DNA from: Thalassiosira profunda
Lineage: Eukaryota > Bacillariophyta > Thalassiosirophyceae > Thalassiosirales > Thalassiosiraceae
DNA: 10,735 bases
Assembly: GCA_036939355.1 (NCBI GenBank)
Contig: JALLAP010000720.1
Span: forward strand, 1-10,735
Direction of reading: 5' to 3'
Shown here: piece after piece, positions 1 through 6,976 of the stretch
Numbering within the stretch: the stretch's first letter is position 1
Layout of the letters: the number at the start of each line of letters is the position of its first letter
Notes under the pieces: model-generated
What the model was told of the DNA's origin: nothing
Database searches by the model: none
What the model saw: the letters and a program-made list of their open reading frames with translations, nothing else
Position numbers and translations under genes: made by a program

Positions 1-2069
1 AACTTTGCCTGCATCTCGGCGTGGGTTGCCTCCAAATCTTCCTTCTCCTTGTTGCGTTGCAGAACTTCTTCCTTCAACGCTTCAACTTCCAGCTCGTGCT
101 TCTCGGCCTGCTTCTCCCGGTCCTCGGCCATGTCCTCTTGCTCCTGACGGAATGAATCGCGTTCCTGTTCCAGCTCTGCCTTCAGCTTTTCATTGGCAGC
201 CTCGTACTGAGTAACACAAGTCTTCAGCTCGTTCACCTCCTTTGACAGCACCTCTTTCTCATCTCCGACGGCCTCGAGCGCCTCCAATTTTGCGAGTTGC
301 TCCTCGTTCTTCTTCTCCAAAGATGACACCTTGCCCGTCTCCTGTGTTACGCGGGCTTTCAGCTTCTCGATCTCCTCCAACAGATTCTGCCTATCATCGC
401 CAGCGGCCTTGAGTTCCTCCAGCTGTGCGAGATGATCTTGGCTCTGCCGTTCCAGTGTGGATGCCTTGCTCGTCTCCAGCTCCACAGTGGCTCTCAGGCA
501 CACAATCTGCTCCTCTGCCTCCTGCAGCGATCGTTCCATTTCTAGGCGGCGTTGCTCCGCCTCGGACGCTTCCTGCTTGACCCGTTCGATTTCTCGCTCG
601 TAACCCTCGATCAAGGCGTCGTCATACTCGACTATCTGGTTGCTCTGGGCATTCGTGGTCACCAGCATCGTCCTCGAGGCAAAATCGAGGGTGCTCTTGG
701 ACTCCTCGGAGAACCGCACCTCGGGGCTGATGCAGCAAATGCACCCCATTCTCGCATTGCCGCTCAGCGACGGCTTGAGGATGCGGGTGAGTTTGCTGTC
801 GCGGTAGCCGATGTGGCCTCGCTCCTTCTTGCCGAGCTTGGACAGCACCCGCGAGAGGGCGAGGAGACTTTGATTAATCTTCCCACCCTCCTTTTGCCGT
901 TCGCCCTTGGCCCCGGTGACGCGCACCGACTCGGACCCCGCCAAGTCCACAAGATTCAGGGTGCTCACAGTCGTCACCACCTTGTGGCCCCTCTTCTTAT
1001 CAATCCAAACACTGCTGCCAGCATTGTCGTTTTCCTTATCTTCACAGTCACCATCGTCCAGTGAAGTGCCAATGGCGTGATACTCCTCTCTGGTGTAAGT
1101 AATCTGGAAGATGGTGTGGCTCCTGCTCGACCGCTTGTTCATTGCCGTTGCCCCAATGGTCCTTTTCTCGTCTGCCTCCCGAATTACGTCCATGAGATGA
1201 TCAACATCATGTACCAGTTGCTCAGTCACTCCTGGAATCTGCACGTTGCCCTGGCGATCCTCCTGGACGGACAAGAGGAGCGATCCAGGACACAGAAGGT
1301 CGCGCAGTTCCTCGTTGTACAGTTCCATGCAAGCAACGGCAATCTGTATCAAGTAACCGTCGCCTTCCAGTTGCGTCTGGAACAGGTCCTTTCCCGCCGC
1401 CTCGAGGAGGCCGTGCATCGTGTGGGTCTTACCACTCGCTGTTTGCCCGTACGTAAAGACAGTGCCATTCCTGCCCTGATTGACCACAGAGGCAACAATG
1501 TCGCTCGCCATGTCGTCGTACAGCTGCTGCGACGAGCTGTCTTCTCCGTACACCCGATTGTACTGATAAGTGGCGTCGCCTCCCACATTCCGGACGATGG
1601 AGTTGGCAGCGGCGCCCAGTGCGAAGGCCCGCGGCTCGTTCGCGGGGCCAGGCAGGGGGCGGATCCGCACGCCTACCTTGACCGCCTCTCCGGCGTCCTC
1701 GTCACTGACAGTGGGATCATCGCTGGGGCTGGATGCCTTGCGAGTTTCCGATTCCTTCTCGGGCGAGGCATCAGACGATTCGTCCAGCGATCGCTTCGCC
1801 ACCTCCAGCGTGGCGTCGGCCTCGGCAGTGGGCGTTCGGGCAGGGGTTGCCGCACCGCTGAGAATTGGCGTAGGCGTCGTTGCAACGGCGCTGCCGCCGC
1901 GGAGCAAGCTCTTCCTACTGCTGCCGCCGCTCTTCAAGGGGCTCTTCAGGTGCGACGTCAGCCTCTTCCGGCTCTGGGGCGTCTGCAGCTTCGACTTGCG
2001 GGCGCTCAGGATGCCCCCCGGGGAGGGCGCGGGGAGGCCCGACTTGCGCTTGGGGGTGCCGAACGCCAT
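1..2069 (-). CDS. Kinesin-7/CENP-E-like motor protein, C-terminus off the left edge
   Basis: ATP-driven, microtubule-based motor, probably acting in mitosis or cytokinesis. The frame is open from ATG at 2069 to the left edge with no intron (689 residues visible). Residues 1-128 are a basic, Ser/Thr-Pro-rich, probably disordered extension. The motor spans about 130-466: VKVGVRIRPL start, P-loop GQTASGKT (208-215), switch I NKRSSRSH (311-318), switch II DLAGSE (375-380), then YRDSKLTRIL and an FASRTM end. A neck reading VTTNAQSNQIV resembles the VTTxAQxNxV neck I recall from plant kinesin-7 proteins and supports that family over kinesin-1 or -5. An acidic insert of about 20 residues lies between switch I and switch II. 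From about 475 to the edge the protein is heptad-rich coiled coil containing a 45-residue tandem repeat. The kinesin assignment is certain; the kinesin-7 subfamily is probable; cargo and tail are not visible. It is divergent from the oxidoreductase gene. Confidence 0.96.
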   Translation of the reverse strand, partial: MAFGTPKRKSGLPAPSPGGILSARKSKLQTPQSRKRLTSHLKSPLKSGGSSRKSLLRGGSAVATTPTPILSGAATPARTPTAEADATLEVAKRSLDESSDASPEKESETRKASSPSDDPTVSDEDAGEAVKVGVRIRPLPGPANEPRAFALGAAANSIVRNVGGDATYQYNRVYGEDSSSQQLYDDMASDIVASVVNQGRNGTVFTYGQTASGKTHTMHGLLEAAGKDLFQTQLEGDGYLIQIAVACMELYNEELRDLLCPGSLLLSVQEDRQGNVQIPGVTEQLVHDVDHLMDVIREADEKRTIGATAMNKRSSRSHTIFQITYTREEYHAIGTSLDDGDCEDKENDNAGSSVWIDKKRGHKVVTTVSTLNLVDLAGSESVRVTGAKGERQKEGGKINQSLLALSRVLSKLGKKERGHIGYRDSKLTRILKPSLSGNARMGCICCISPEVRFSEESKSTLDFASRTMLVTTNAQSNQIVEYDDALIEGYEREIERVKQEASEAEQRRLEMERSLQEAEEQIVCLRATVELETSKASTLERQSQDHLAQLEELKAAGDDRQNLLEEIEKLKARVTQETGKVSSLEKKNEEQLAKLEALEAVGDEKEVLSKEVNELKTCVTQYEAANEKLKAELEQERDSFRQEQEDMAEDREKQAEKHELEVEALKEEVLQRNKEKEDLEATHAEMQAK
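204..473 (-). repeat. 45-residue tandem repeat in the kinesin coiled coil
   Basis: Residues 533-577 and 578-622 of the kinesin align without gaps at a 45-residue (135-nt) period. Both units follow the pattern T-x-K-x-S-x-LE, then HLAQLE or QLAKLE, then A-x-GD, then a Leu-rich heptad, and they end in R/C-VTQ. A third, degenerate start follows the second VTQ. This is an internal duplication in the stalk; whether it continues past the window edge cannot be seen. Confidence 0.75.
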
Positions 2070-2428
2070 TTGCAATAAATTGCAATGCTCGGGTATCGTA
2101 GACGATCGGATTCTGTGCTATGTATCCGTTGAATACAGGTGGGCAAGGCTGCTCGACGCCCTAGCTTCGATGGATGAGGTCCTTCACGCGCCGCGCGCCG
2201 CTGCAAAATGAAGAGAACGGGGGCCCGGCCGGGGGGCGGGGGTGTGCTCGGGCTCGCTCGGAGTGGAGCGGCGGCGATCTGCGGGGGGTGGAGGGAAGTT
2301 TTGCGGGGGGGTGACAGAGATGGGCATCCTAAAAATGAGACGGTTCACCAGATCGCGACATAAAGAAAGTTGCTCGCCTCTCCCGCCGCTCCGCCCGCCC
2401 CTCCCCGCCCGGCACGCTCAACCACGCA
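2070..2428. promoter_or_regulatory. Divergent intergenic region, G-rich, between kinesin and oxidoreductase
   Basis: This 359-bp gap lies between two divergent start codons and must carry both 5' UTRs and promoters; no gene is supported in it. Two TTGCAA sites (2070-2075 and 2080-2085) sit directly upstream of the kinesin ATG. Plus-strand G runs occur at 2219-2242 (runs of 5, 6 and 5 G) and at 2283-2324 (runs of 6, 3, 7 and 3 G). The stretch before the oxidoreductase start is pyrimidine-rich. No clear TATA box is seen, and the transcription starts cannot be placed. Confidence 0.55.
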
Positions 2429-3665
2429 ATGGAACCTCCCACGGCCACGCCGCTCCGCGTTGGCATCCTCGGCTGCGCCCGCATCGCCAAGAAGAACGCC
2501 CGGGCCGCGACGTTCGCCGGCTGCAAAGTCTCGGCCGTCGCTTCTCGGACCCAAGCGAAGGCGGATGATTTCGTGAACGACGTGCTGGCCCCCTCCCAAC
2601 CCCCGGTAGTGTTTGCAGGCGACGCATCGTACGACGAGCTGCTCTCGAGCGGTGAATGCGATGCGGTGTACATCCCCTTGCCCACTAAGCTCCACGAGAG
2701 ATACGTCGCCCGGGCGCTCGCGTCGAAGCACGTCCTGCTCGAAAAGCCGGTGGCAACATCAGCCGCAAGCTACCGCGCGATGCTCGCCGCGGCCTCCCAC
2801 CACGGAAAGCTTCTGCTCGACGGGACGATGTTCGTGCACCATCCCAGGACGGAGGCGTTCGTGAGGTCCGTGCCCAATCCCAATCGGGTGACGTTCAATT
2901 TCACATTTGACGGAGGCGAGGAGTTTCTACAGAACAACATACGCTGCAAGAAGGACGCCGATTTCATGGGGTGCATCGGGGACTTGGGATGGTACTGCAC
3001 GCGTTTGGGACTGCTGGTGTTCTCGGAAATGGATGCGGGGAGGTTGAAGGGCATGGCGACCAAGGTGCAAGTTACAAGATACCAACTGAACGAAGAGGGA
3101 GTTCCAATTGATGTAGATTGCTTGGTGCACTTTTCAGGGGTGAGTGCATACACTCGCGTCGGGACTGAGCTCCTATCTAGATCTCTCACCATTCTCCACC
3201 CTACAGAATCGAGTCCTTTCCTTTCACTGCAGCTTCGTCCACCCGCTGAATCAAACTGCAAAGATATACGCCACCGGCCACCCATACGTTGCAACTATGA
3301 CCGACGCCATCCTCCCTCTGAAAGACAACACGCTGTCGTTCTCGCTGACAAAGCAGGGGATCACCCAATACGACGAAATCACCACCGAGGAGACAAAGGT
3401 GATAGAGACCGATAACTCGTCCGCCCAGGAGGTGTTAATGTGGAAGAACTTTGCATCTTGGGCGAGAAAGATAGACGGAGAATCGTCTGGCGGCGCAGCA
3501 TCGGCGGCAGATCCAACGAACGAGAGGTGGTGGGCCGGAGAGAGCGAGGGGGCGAGGGAGGCCAACGCAATGGCGTCGTATTCGCTGCACACGCAGATTG
3601 TTCTTGATGCTTTGATGGAATCTATCAGGCTCGATGGGGCAGTAGTGGAGGTGAAGGGTGCATAG
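2429..3665 (+). CDS. Gfo/Idh/MocA-family NAD(P)-dependent oxidoreductase
   Basis: Two exons, 2429-3139 and 3207-3665, joined in phase 0 give 389 residues, close to the usual 330-390 of the family. The N-terminus is a Rossmann fold: RVGILGCARIA is the nucleotide-binding loop, followed by YIPLPTKLH and by LLEKPVA with the family's conserved lysine at residue 106. GDLGWYC, with D185, matches the start of the C-terminal alpha/beta domain. Exon 2 restores that domain (SFVHPLNQTAKIYATG) and the closing helix (HTQIVLDALMESI). The closest types known to me are eukaryotic dihydrodiol dehydrogenase-like and plant At4g09670-like proteins, whose natural substrates are mostly unclear, so the substrate (a sugar or diol) is unassigned. 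No targeting signal is evident, so it is probably cytosolic. Its 3' end faces the small minus-strand gene at 3894-4592. Confidence 0.93.
3140..3206 (+). other. Intron of the oxidoreductase gene (67 bp)
   Basis: Donor GTGAGT follows codon 237 and acceptor CTACAG precedes AAT CGA. Reading through the intron would lose the conserved C-terminal half, and removing it restores the family alignment (FSG joined to NRVLSF). Phase 0; the length is not a multiple of 3. Confidence 0.93.
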
Positions 3666-3893
3666 AGAGTGAGATGCCACCCACCCCGTGTCCCAACTTG
3701 GAACTGTAACATTGCTGTATCATACCCTTGCAATTGGGGGCGTGTTTCTCTTTGCATTATCAGCTTATGATCTACATTCCCGAGCGCCCATGAGATTGCG
3801 GAAGGAGGCCAACCCTATTGTACCTGTGCTATTTGACAAATGGCCCTCTTCCTAGCGGAGGAGCGATTGGACACATCTTGTGTCCATCACACT
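3666..3893. other. Convergent intergenic region
   Basis: It holds the 3' UTR of the oxidoreductase (plus) and of the small basic-protein gene (minus). TGTAAC near 3705 resembles the TGTAA polyadenylation signal known in green algae, which is weak evidence on its own. A TTGCAA site is at 3728-3733. The hairpin at 3868-3886 belongs to the minus-strand transcript. No gene is supported here. Confidence 0.5.
3868..3886 (-). other. Hairpin just after the stop codon of the small minus-strand gene
   Basis: TGGACACA and TGTGTCCA form a perfect 8-bp inverted repeat around a 3-nt loop, starting 7 nt past the TAG stop of the gene at 3894-4592. In the transcript it would be a 3' UTR stem-loop. Its function is unknown, and it does not match the histone 3' stem-loop consensus. 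Confidence 0.5.
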
Positions 3894-4592
3894 CTAGACG
3901 AACTTGGCCATCTCCTGGAACTTGCCCCTTTGCTGCGCCCCCTCGAAGGCATCTTGGGACAGAGTCCCGGAGAGGAAGGCGATATGCTCCGGATCCTTGA
4001 CGCCGTGCGACCGCTGCCGGGTCTGCTCGAGCAACACGGACCGGATGACGATCTGCCGGCCCGACTGGGCGTCCCGCAGCTGCTGCCGGGAGAGGAGCTG
4101 CTCGATGCCCACGGGACAGTTGGAGGTGTCCGCGGCGGGGCTTGGCGGCGAGGCCTGTGGATGTCGCATCCGCTGCACCGCCTCCTCTCGGAAGCGCACT
4201 ACATCGGACAAACGCTCGAGCTTGAAGCGCCGGTGGTCCTCGCCGCTGTACCATCGCTTGGGCGCGGAGGGCTCGACGACGCACACCTCGCTCTTCTGCG
4301 CGAACGAGACGGACTTGGTGAGGGCGCCCGTGGACATGCGCCGGGGCATCCGGCCGGGTGGTCGGGCGAGGCCGCCGACGCCGGTGGGGACGGCATCGAC
4401 GGATGCTCGACGGTGGGGCGTCTTGGCCTTGCGCTTGGGCTTGGGGGCCTCGGCTAGGGAGAGGGACGCCATGGCGCGGTGGGGGAAGGTGACTTGCGGG
4501 AGCATGGCGGCGTCGTTGCCGTTTTTATGAGCCGGCGTGGGAGGCGGCGTCGACCGCGGACCGTGCGTTGTTTCTTTGGCTGAACCGTCCAT
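3894..4592 (-). CDS. Small basic protein with a WYS...D..RFK motif, function unknown
   Basis: A single open frame of 232 residues if it starts at 4592, where ATG has A at -3 and G at +4. Starts at 4505 and 4472 (the latter GCCATGG, giving 192 residues) are also plausible, and the true start is undecided. The N-terminal half is Pro/Lys/Arg/Ser-rich and probably disordered. The recognisable core is a beta-like stretch SVSFAQKSEVCVVE followed by KRWYSGEDHRRFKLE, with the Trp at residue 114, then a helical segment. After a Pro/Ser/Ala-rich linker come a charged helix around GIEQLLSRQQLRDAQ and the C-terminus GKFQEMAKFV. From memory, the V-x-F...WYS-x-x-D/E...F-K pattern recurs in large families of uncharacterised ochrophyte proteins. 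No catalytic motif, signal peptide or membrane segment is seen. A coding assignment rests on the motif and the long open frame. Confidence 0.7.
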   Translation of the reverse strand: MDGSAKETTHGPRSTPPPTPAHKNGNDAAMLPQVTFPHRAMASLSLAEAPKPKRKAKTPHRRASVDAVPTGVGGLARPPGRMPRRMSTGALTKSVSFAQKSEVCVVEPSAPKRWYSGEDHRRFKLERLSDVVRFREEAVQRMRHPQASPPSPAADTSNCPVGIEQLLSRQQLRDAQSGRQIVIRSVLLEQTRQRSHGVKDPEHIAFLSGTLSQDAFEGAQQRGKFQEMAKFV

Positions 4593-5290
4593 CGTTTGAT
4601 GTGGCTGGTCGGGCAGTGATCGTCGCAAGACCCCACCAAGACCAGCGCTCCTTTGTCCTCTGGTTGCGATGGTATCGCGCCGTGGACTTGCCGTCGTCGC
4701 CGCTCGGTGCTCCAATCTGTCTCCTTCCTCTCCCCCCACGCGGAGTTGCGTTGAAAATGAGAGGGCGGGGCGAGAGGGGCCCAGCCAGTGGTTCTCAGTG
4801 CGGTATCCATGCGACAATGTCTGGTGAATAAAATGAGACTTGCGTTTCACGTCTCAGCAGAAACTCCATCACGAGGAAGCAAGGGGTGTCAACACGCATG
4901 TCGCAGAAGTGTCAGCCACGTCTTATCGGCATTCACGGACGACAAAAGTGATACACTTTGTGGAGTAATTGCGAGAAGGTGGTCAGCTCGTTAGTGATTG
5001 CAAATTGTCTTGGCGACACTGGGGCATAGATACAAAGCAGGCCTCTCGCTTTGCGTCTCTCTTTGTAGTCCTCACAATTCACGATGACAATACATTAACC
5101 CTCAATTGAAGGCTAAACCCACCCGAGGTGGGAAGCATACTGAGTTGTGCAAAGGTACAATACTCGAGGCACGGTGGGCCAAGCTACAAGTATCCAAGTC
5201 AACCGTGCCACAAGGTCGTCATGTCGGGCTTCACGGCAATTCGGTGAGTTGCAAAGGTACTCGAGGCAGGGTGGGCCACAGCTTTCGAAG
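4593..5290. other. Intergenic region between two minus-strand genes
   Basis: About 700 bp without a supported gene. The left part should hold the 5' UTR and promoter of the gene at 3894-4592; the frame remains open upstream to an ATG at 4850 but shows no conserved motif. Two small inverted repeats occur: TGAGAC/GTCTCA at 4834-4856, and AAAGTG/CACTTT with a 3-nt loop at 4945-4959. The right part (5141-5290) holds the duplicated glycosyltransferase 3' end. I see no RNA gene or mobile element. Confidence 0.6.
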
Positions 5291-5336
5291 TCAACTGTGC
5301 CACAAGGTCGTCATGTCGGGCTTCACCGCAATACGG
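5141..5336. repeat. Tandem duplication of the glycosyltransferase 3' end
   Basis: Two adjacent direct copies, 5141-5244 (104 bp) and 5245-5336 (92 bp), each run from TGAGTT to a terminal CGG and share long blocks such as GTGCCACAAGGTCGTCATGT. The right copy contains the last 14 codons and stop of the glycosyltransferase; the left copy repeats this downstream of the stop, plus the flanking 3' sequence. The copies differ by a few substitutions and by deletions of 2-5 bp. No terminal inverted repeats or transposase accompany them, so a local segmental duplication is the simplest reading. Confidence 0.9.
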
Positions 5337-6643
5337 AAGCCGCCACCACCACCCTCCTTCTCCAACATTGTTCGCCGCAGGCATTCGTGGAACACAACGT
5401 GTTCGCACGCGTGCTGGTATCTTTTGCTGATGTACTGCGCGTCGTCCTCGTGGAAGGAATCGTAACGACAGTGCGGCTCGAGCCACACGTCGGAACGATA
5501 CAGCGCGAGGCCGTTGAAGCAGGATCGCATGGGCACGGGATCGTATTGCGGCGTTTGATCGGCCTCCTCTCCCGCCTGCCCTCTTCGCCCTTTGCTCAAT
5601 ATGTAATTGAGGGTCTTCTCCTGGTTCATCTTTGCCATTGTCGCGTTCTCCCCCATCAACAATCCCCGGGGCACGACTCTGTCTACGTGTACCCACGAAT
5701 TCGGTAGAAAGATGGTGGAGAACGTATCGTAATAGCGCCGAATGTAGCCGTTCCACGTCCTCGATTTCTGCACGAGGATCCCATTCGAACAAATGGAGTG
5801 GAATTTGTCATTGGATCCCTCAGCCATGTACAATTGCACCGTTTCAATGAGATCCGACGGCGCCGGATAAGCGAACAGATCCAAATCCAATACTGCAATT
5901 GCCGATGTTCTCTTTGCATCTCCATTGCTCATCATCTCCCGGACCAGCCCTCGATGGTATTCCCGCGCGCGTTTGATCCTGGCGATGCGACCCGTCGAAA
6001 GGGGATTGTTCGGTGCACGCGCGTTCTTCCGCAGAATTGGCGTATTATATTGTTGATGATATGCTCTTGTCATATTGAGCAAGGCCTCTTTCCCCGGCGA
6101 CAAAACAACCCTAATCAACTTCCCACACGCCGGATGTTGGTTGAGTTTCCCGTCCCCCGGCAGCGGGTGCCAATGGTGGGTCAGCGTGGCAATCTTCTCG
6201 TCCAGCGGGCTCTTGTCGCCCCGATATTCGAGGAGGATGTGGGACGGCATGTTGTAGCCGCAGGCGGCGTCGACGAGAAATTGCAACGCAAAGTCGCTGA
6301 CGGAGGCGTCCGTATAGGCCATCCCCACGAGCACGATACTTGGCGTGGCCGAATCGTCATCGCTTTCTTCTCTTTGTTGCAAATTATCATGCGTTCTTTT
6401 CGTTGGAGATGAAGCATCTATCTCATCGTCGTGGCCGGGAGGACGCGGCGGAGCGAGTTGCAAACTCTGAGCTTCTCCATCCACCGCTTTCGACACGTAG
6501 GCGTACAGCACCACCTCCACATAGTTGATCAATGCCACAATGGCGAGGATTCCCCGCCAGCCACATGTGCGGCTGGCCGCACCACTCCGAGGCAGCGGCT
6601 GCAACTGTTGGCGCCGAGGACTGCCGTTCGACGCCGCCATCAT
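5291..6643 (-). CDS. Type II membrane glycosyltransferase, GT69/CAP59-like (putative)
   Basis: Single-exon gene of 450 residues, starting at a double ATG (6643, 6640). A short Arg-containing N-terminus precedes one hydrophobic segment at about 31-50, the type II topology typical of Golgi glycosyltransferases. After an acidic, low-complexity stem, the lumenal domain starts near IVLVGMAYTD at about residue 102. The VLDLDLF stretch has D253 and D255 as a DxD-like metal and nucleotide-sugar site. Further conserved-looking blocks are ICSNG (284-288) with RYYDTF (303-308), SCFNGLALY (374-382), and CRYD with CEHVVFHECL (392-422). I match these from memory to the GT69/CAP59 mannosyltransferase-like group, so the donor sugar is not certain. 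The last 14 codons are duplicated just downstream. The gene is divergent from the sulfotransferase across 333 bp, which suggests a shared glycan pathway. Confidence 0.8.
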   Translation of the reverse strand: MMAASNGSPRRQQLQPLPRSGAASRTCGWRGILAIVALINYVEVVLYAYVSKAVDGEAQSLQLAPPRPPGHDDEIDASSPTKRTHDNLQQREESDDDSATPSIVLVGMAYTDASVSDFALQFLVDAACGYNMPSHILLEYRGDKSPLDEKIATLTHHWHPLPGDGKLNQHPACGKLIRVVLSPGKEALLNMTRAYHQQYNTPILRKNARAPNNPLSTGRIARIKRAREYHRGLVREMMSNGDAKRTSAIAVLDLDLFAYPAPSDLIETVQLYMAEGSNDKFHSICSNGILVQKSRTWNGYIRRYYDTFSTIFLPNSWVHVDRVVPRGLLMGENATMAKMNQEKTLNYILSKGRRGQAGEEADQTPQYDPVPMRSCFNGLALYRSDVWLEPHCRYDSFHEDDAQYISKRYQHACEHVVFHECLRRTMLEKEGGGGGFRIAVKPDMTTLWHS

Positions 6644-6976
6644 TCAGTGTTGCTGGGGTGCACCGTCTTATCTTGTGGGGTGCACCGACAGATATCATCT
6701 GCACAGGCGCCCTTTCTCTCGCCTATCCACCATGGCAGACGATCATTTTCGGTTCCATATCCTTCCTGGGCGAGGCAGACTGCCCTGGTCGGTAGCGCCG
6801 CCGGTGCGGTGGTGCATGCCCTCGGTCGGTGGCGTGGTGCGGGAGCGGGGGCAGGGCGGGAGCCGTGTGTCATTTTTTACTTCAGACAACTTCATCAGCT
6901 TCAGAACTTCAGACGCAAAGTTCAGCACGCACAACCAGCTAACGCAGCGCCCGCCTCGCATCCATGCCTGGCGGCC
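6644..6976. promoter_or_regulatory. Divergent intergenic region between glycosyltransferase and sulfotransferase
   Basis: A 333-bp gap holding both 5' UTRs and promoters. TGGGGTGCACCG occurs twice in direct orientation, at 6654-6665 and 6676-6687, right next to the glycosyltransferase start. A cluster of CTTCA/TTCAG-type words lies at 6879-6925, about 50-100 bp before the sulfotransferase ATG. Open frames crossing the region show no family features. No TATA box is evident. Confidence 0.5.

Noticed and set aside
1077..2078. Plus-strand 333-residue open frame opposite the kinesin
   Set aside because: It is the antisense shadow of GC-rich kinesin coding sequence and has no recognisable domain, while the minus strand carries a complete motor domain.
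3868..3886. Histone-type 3' stem-loop or bacterial terminator
   Set aside because: The stem and 3-nt loop do not match the histone consensus, no T tract follows, and the DNA is eukaryotic.
4593..4850. N-terminal extension of the small basic protein to the ATG at 4850
   Set aside because: The extra 86 residues show no conserved motif and look like translated promoter or 5' UTR; starts at 4592 or 4472 have better context.
4834..4959. Small inverted repeats as an RNA gene
   Set aside because: Stems of 6 bp are expected by chance at this length, and there is no tRNA, snRNA or snoRNA box structure.
5141..5336. Mobile element, CRISPR array or minisatellite
   Set aside because: There are only two copies, with no terminal inverted repeats, transposase or regular spacers, and one copy is the functional gene end.
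5199..5792. Minus-strand 197-residue open frame ending in the distal repeat copy
   Set aside because: Most of it overlaps the glycosyltransferase in another frame; only its last 14 codons resemble protein, because they are the duplicated gene end.
6431..6976. In-frame upstream extension of the sulfotransferase to an ATG at 6431
   Set aside because: It would overlap the start of the divergent glycosyltransferase and place a long non-conserved stretch ahead of a normal cytosolic tail and membrane anchor.
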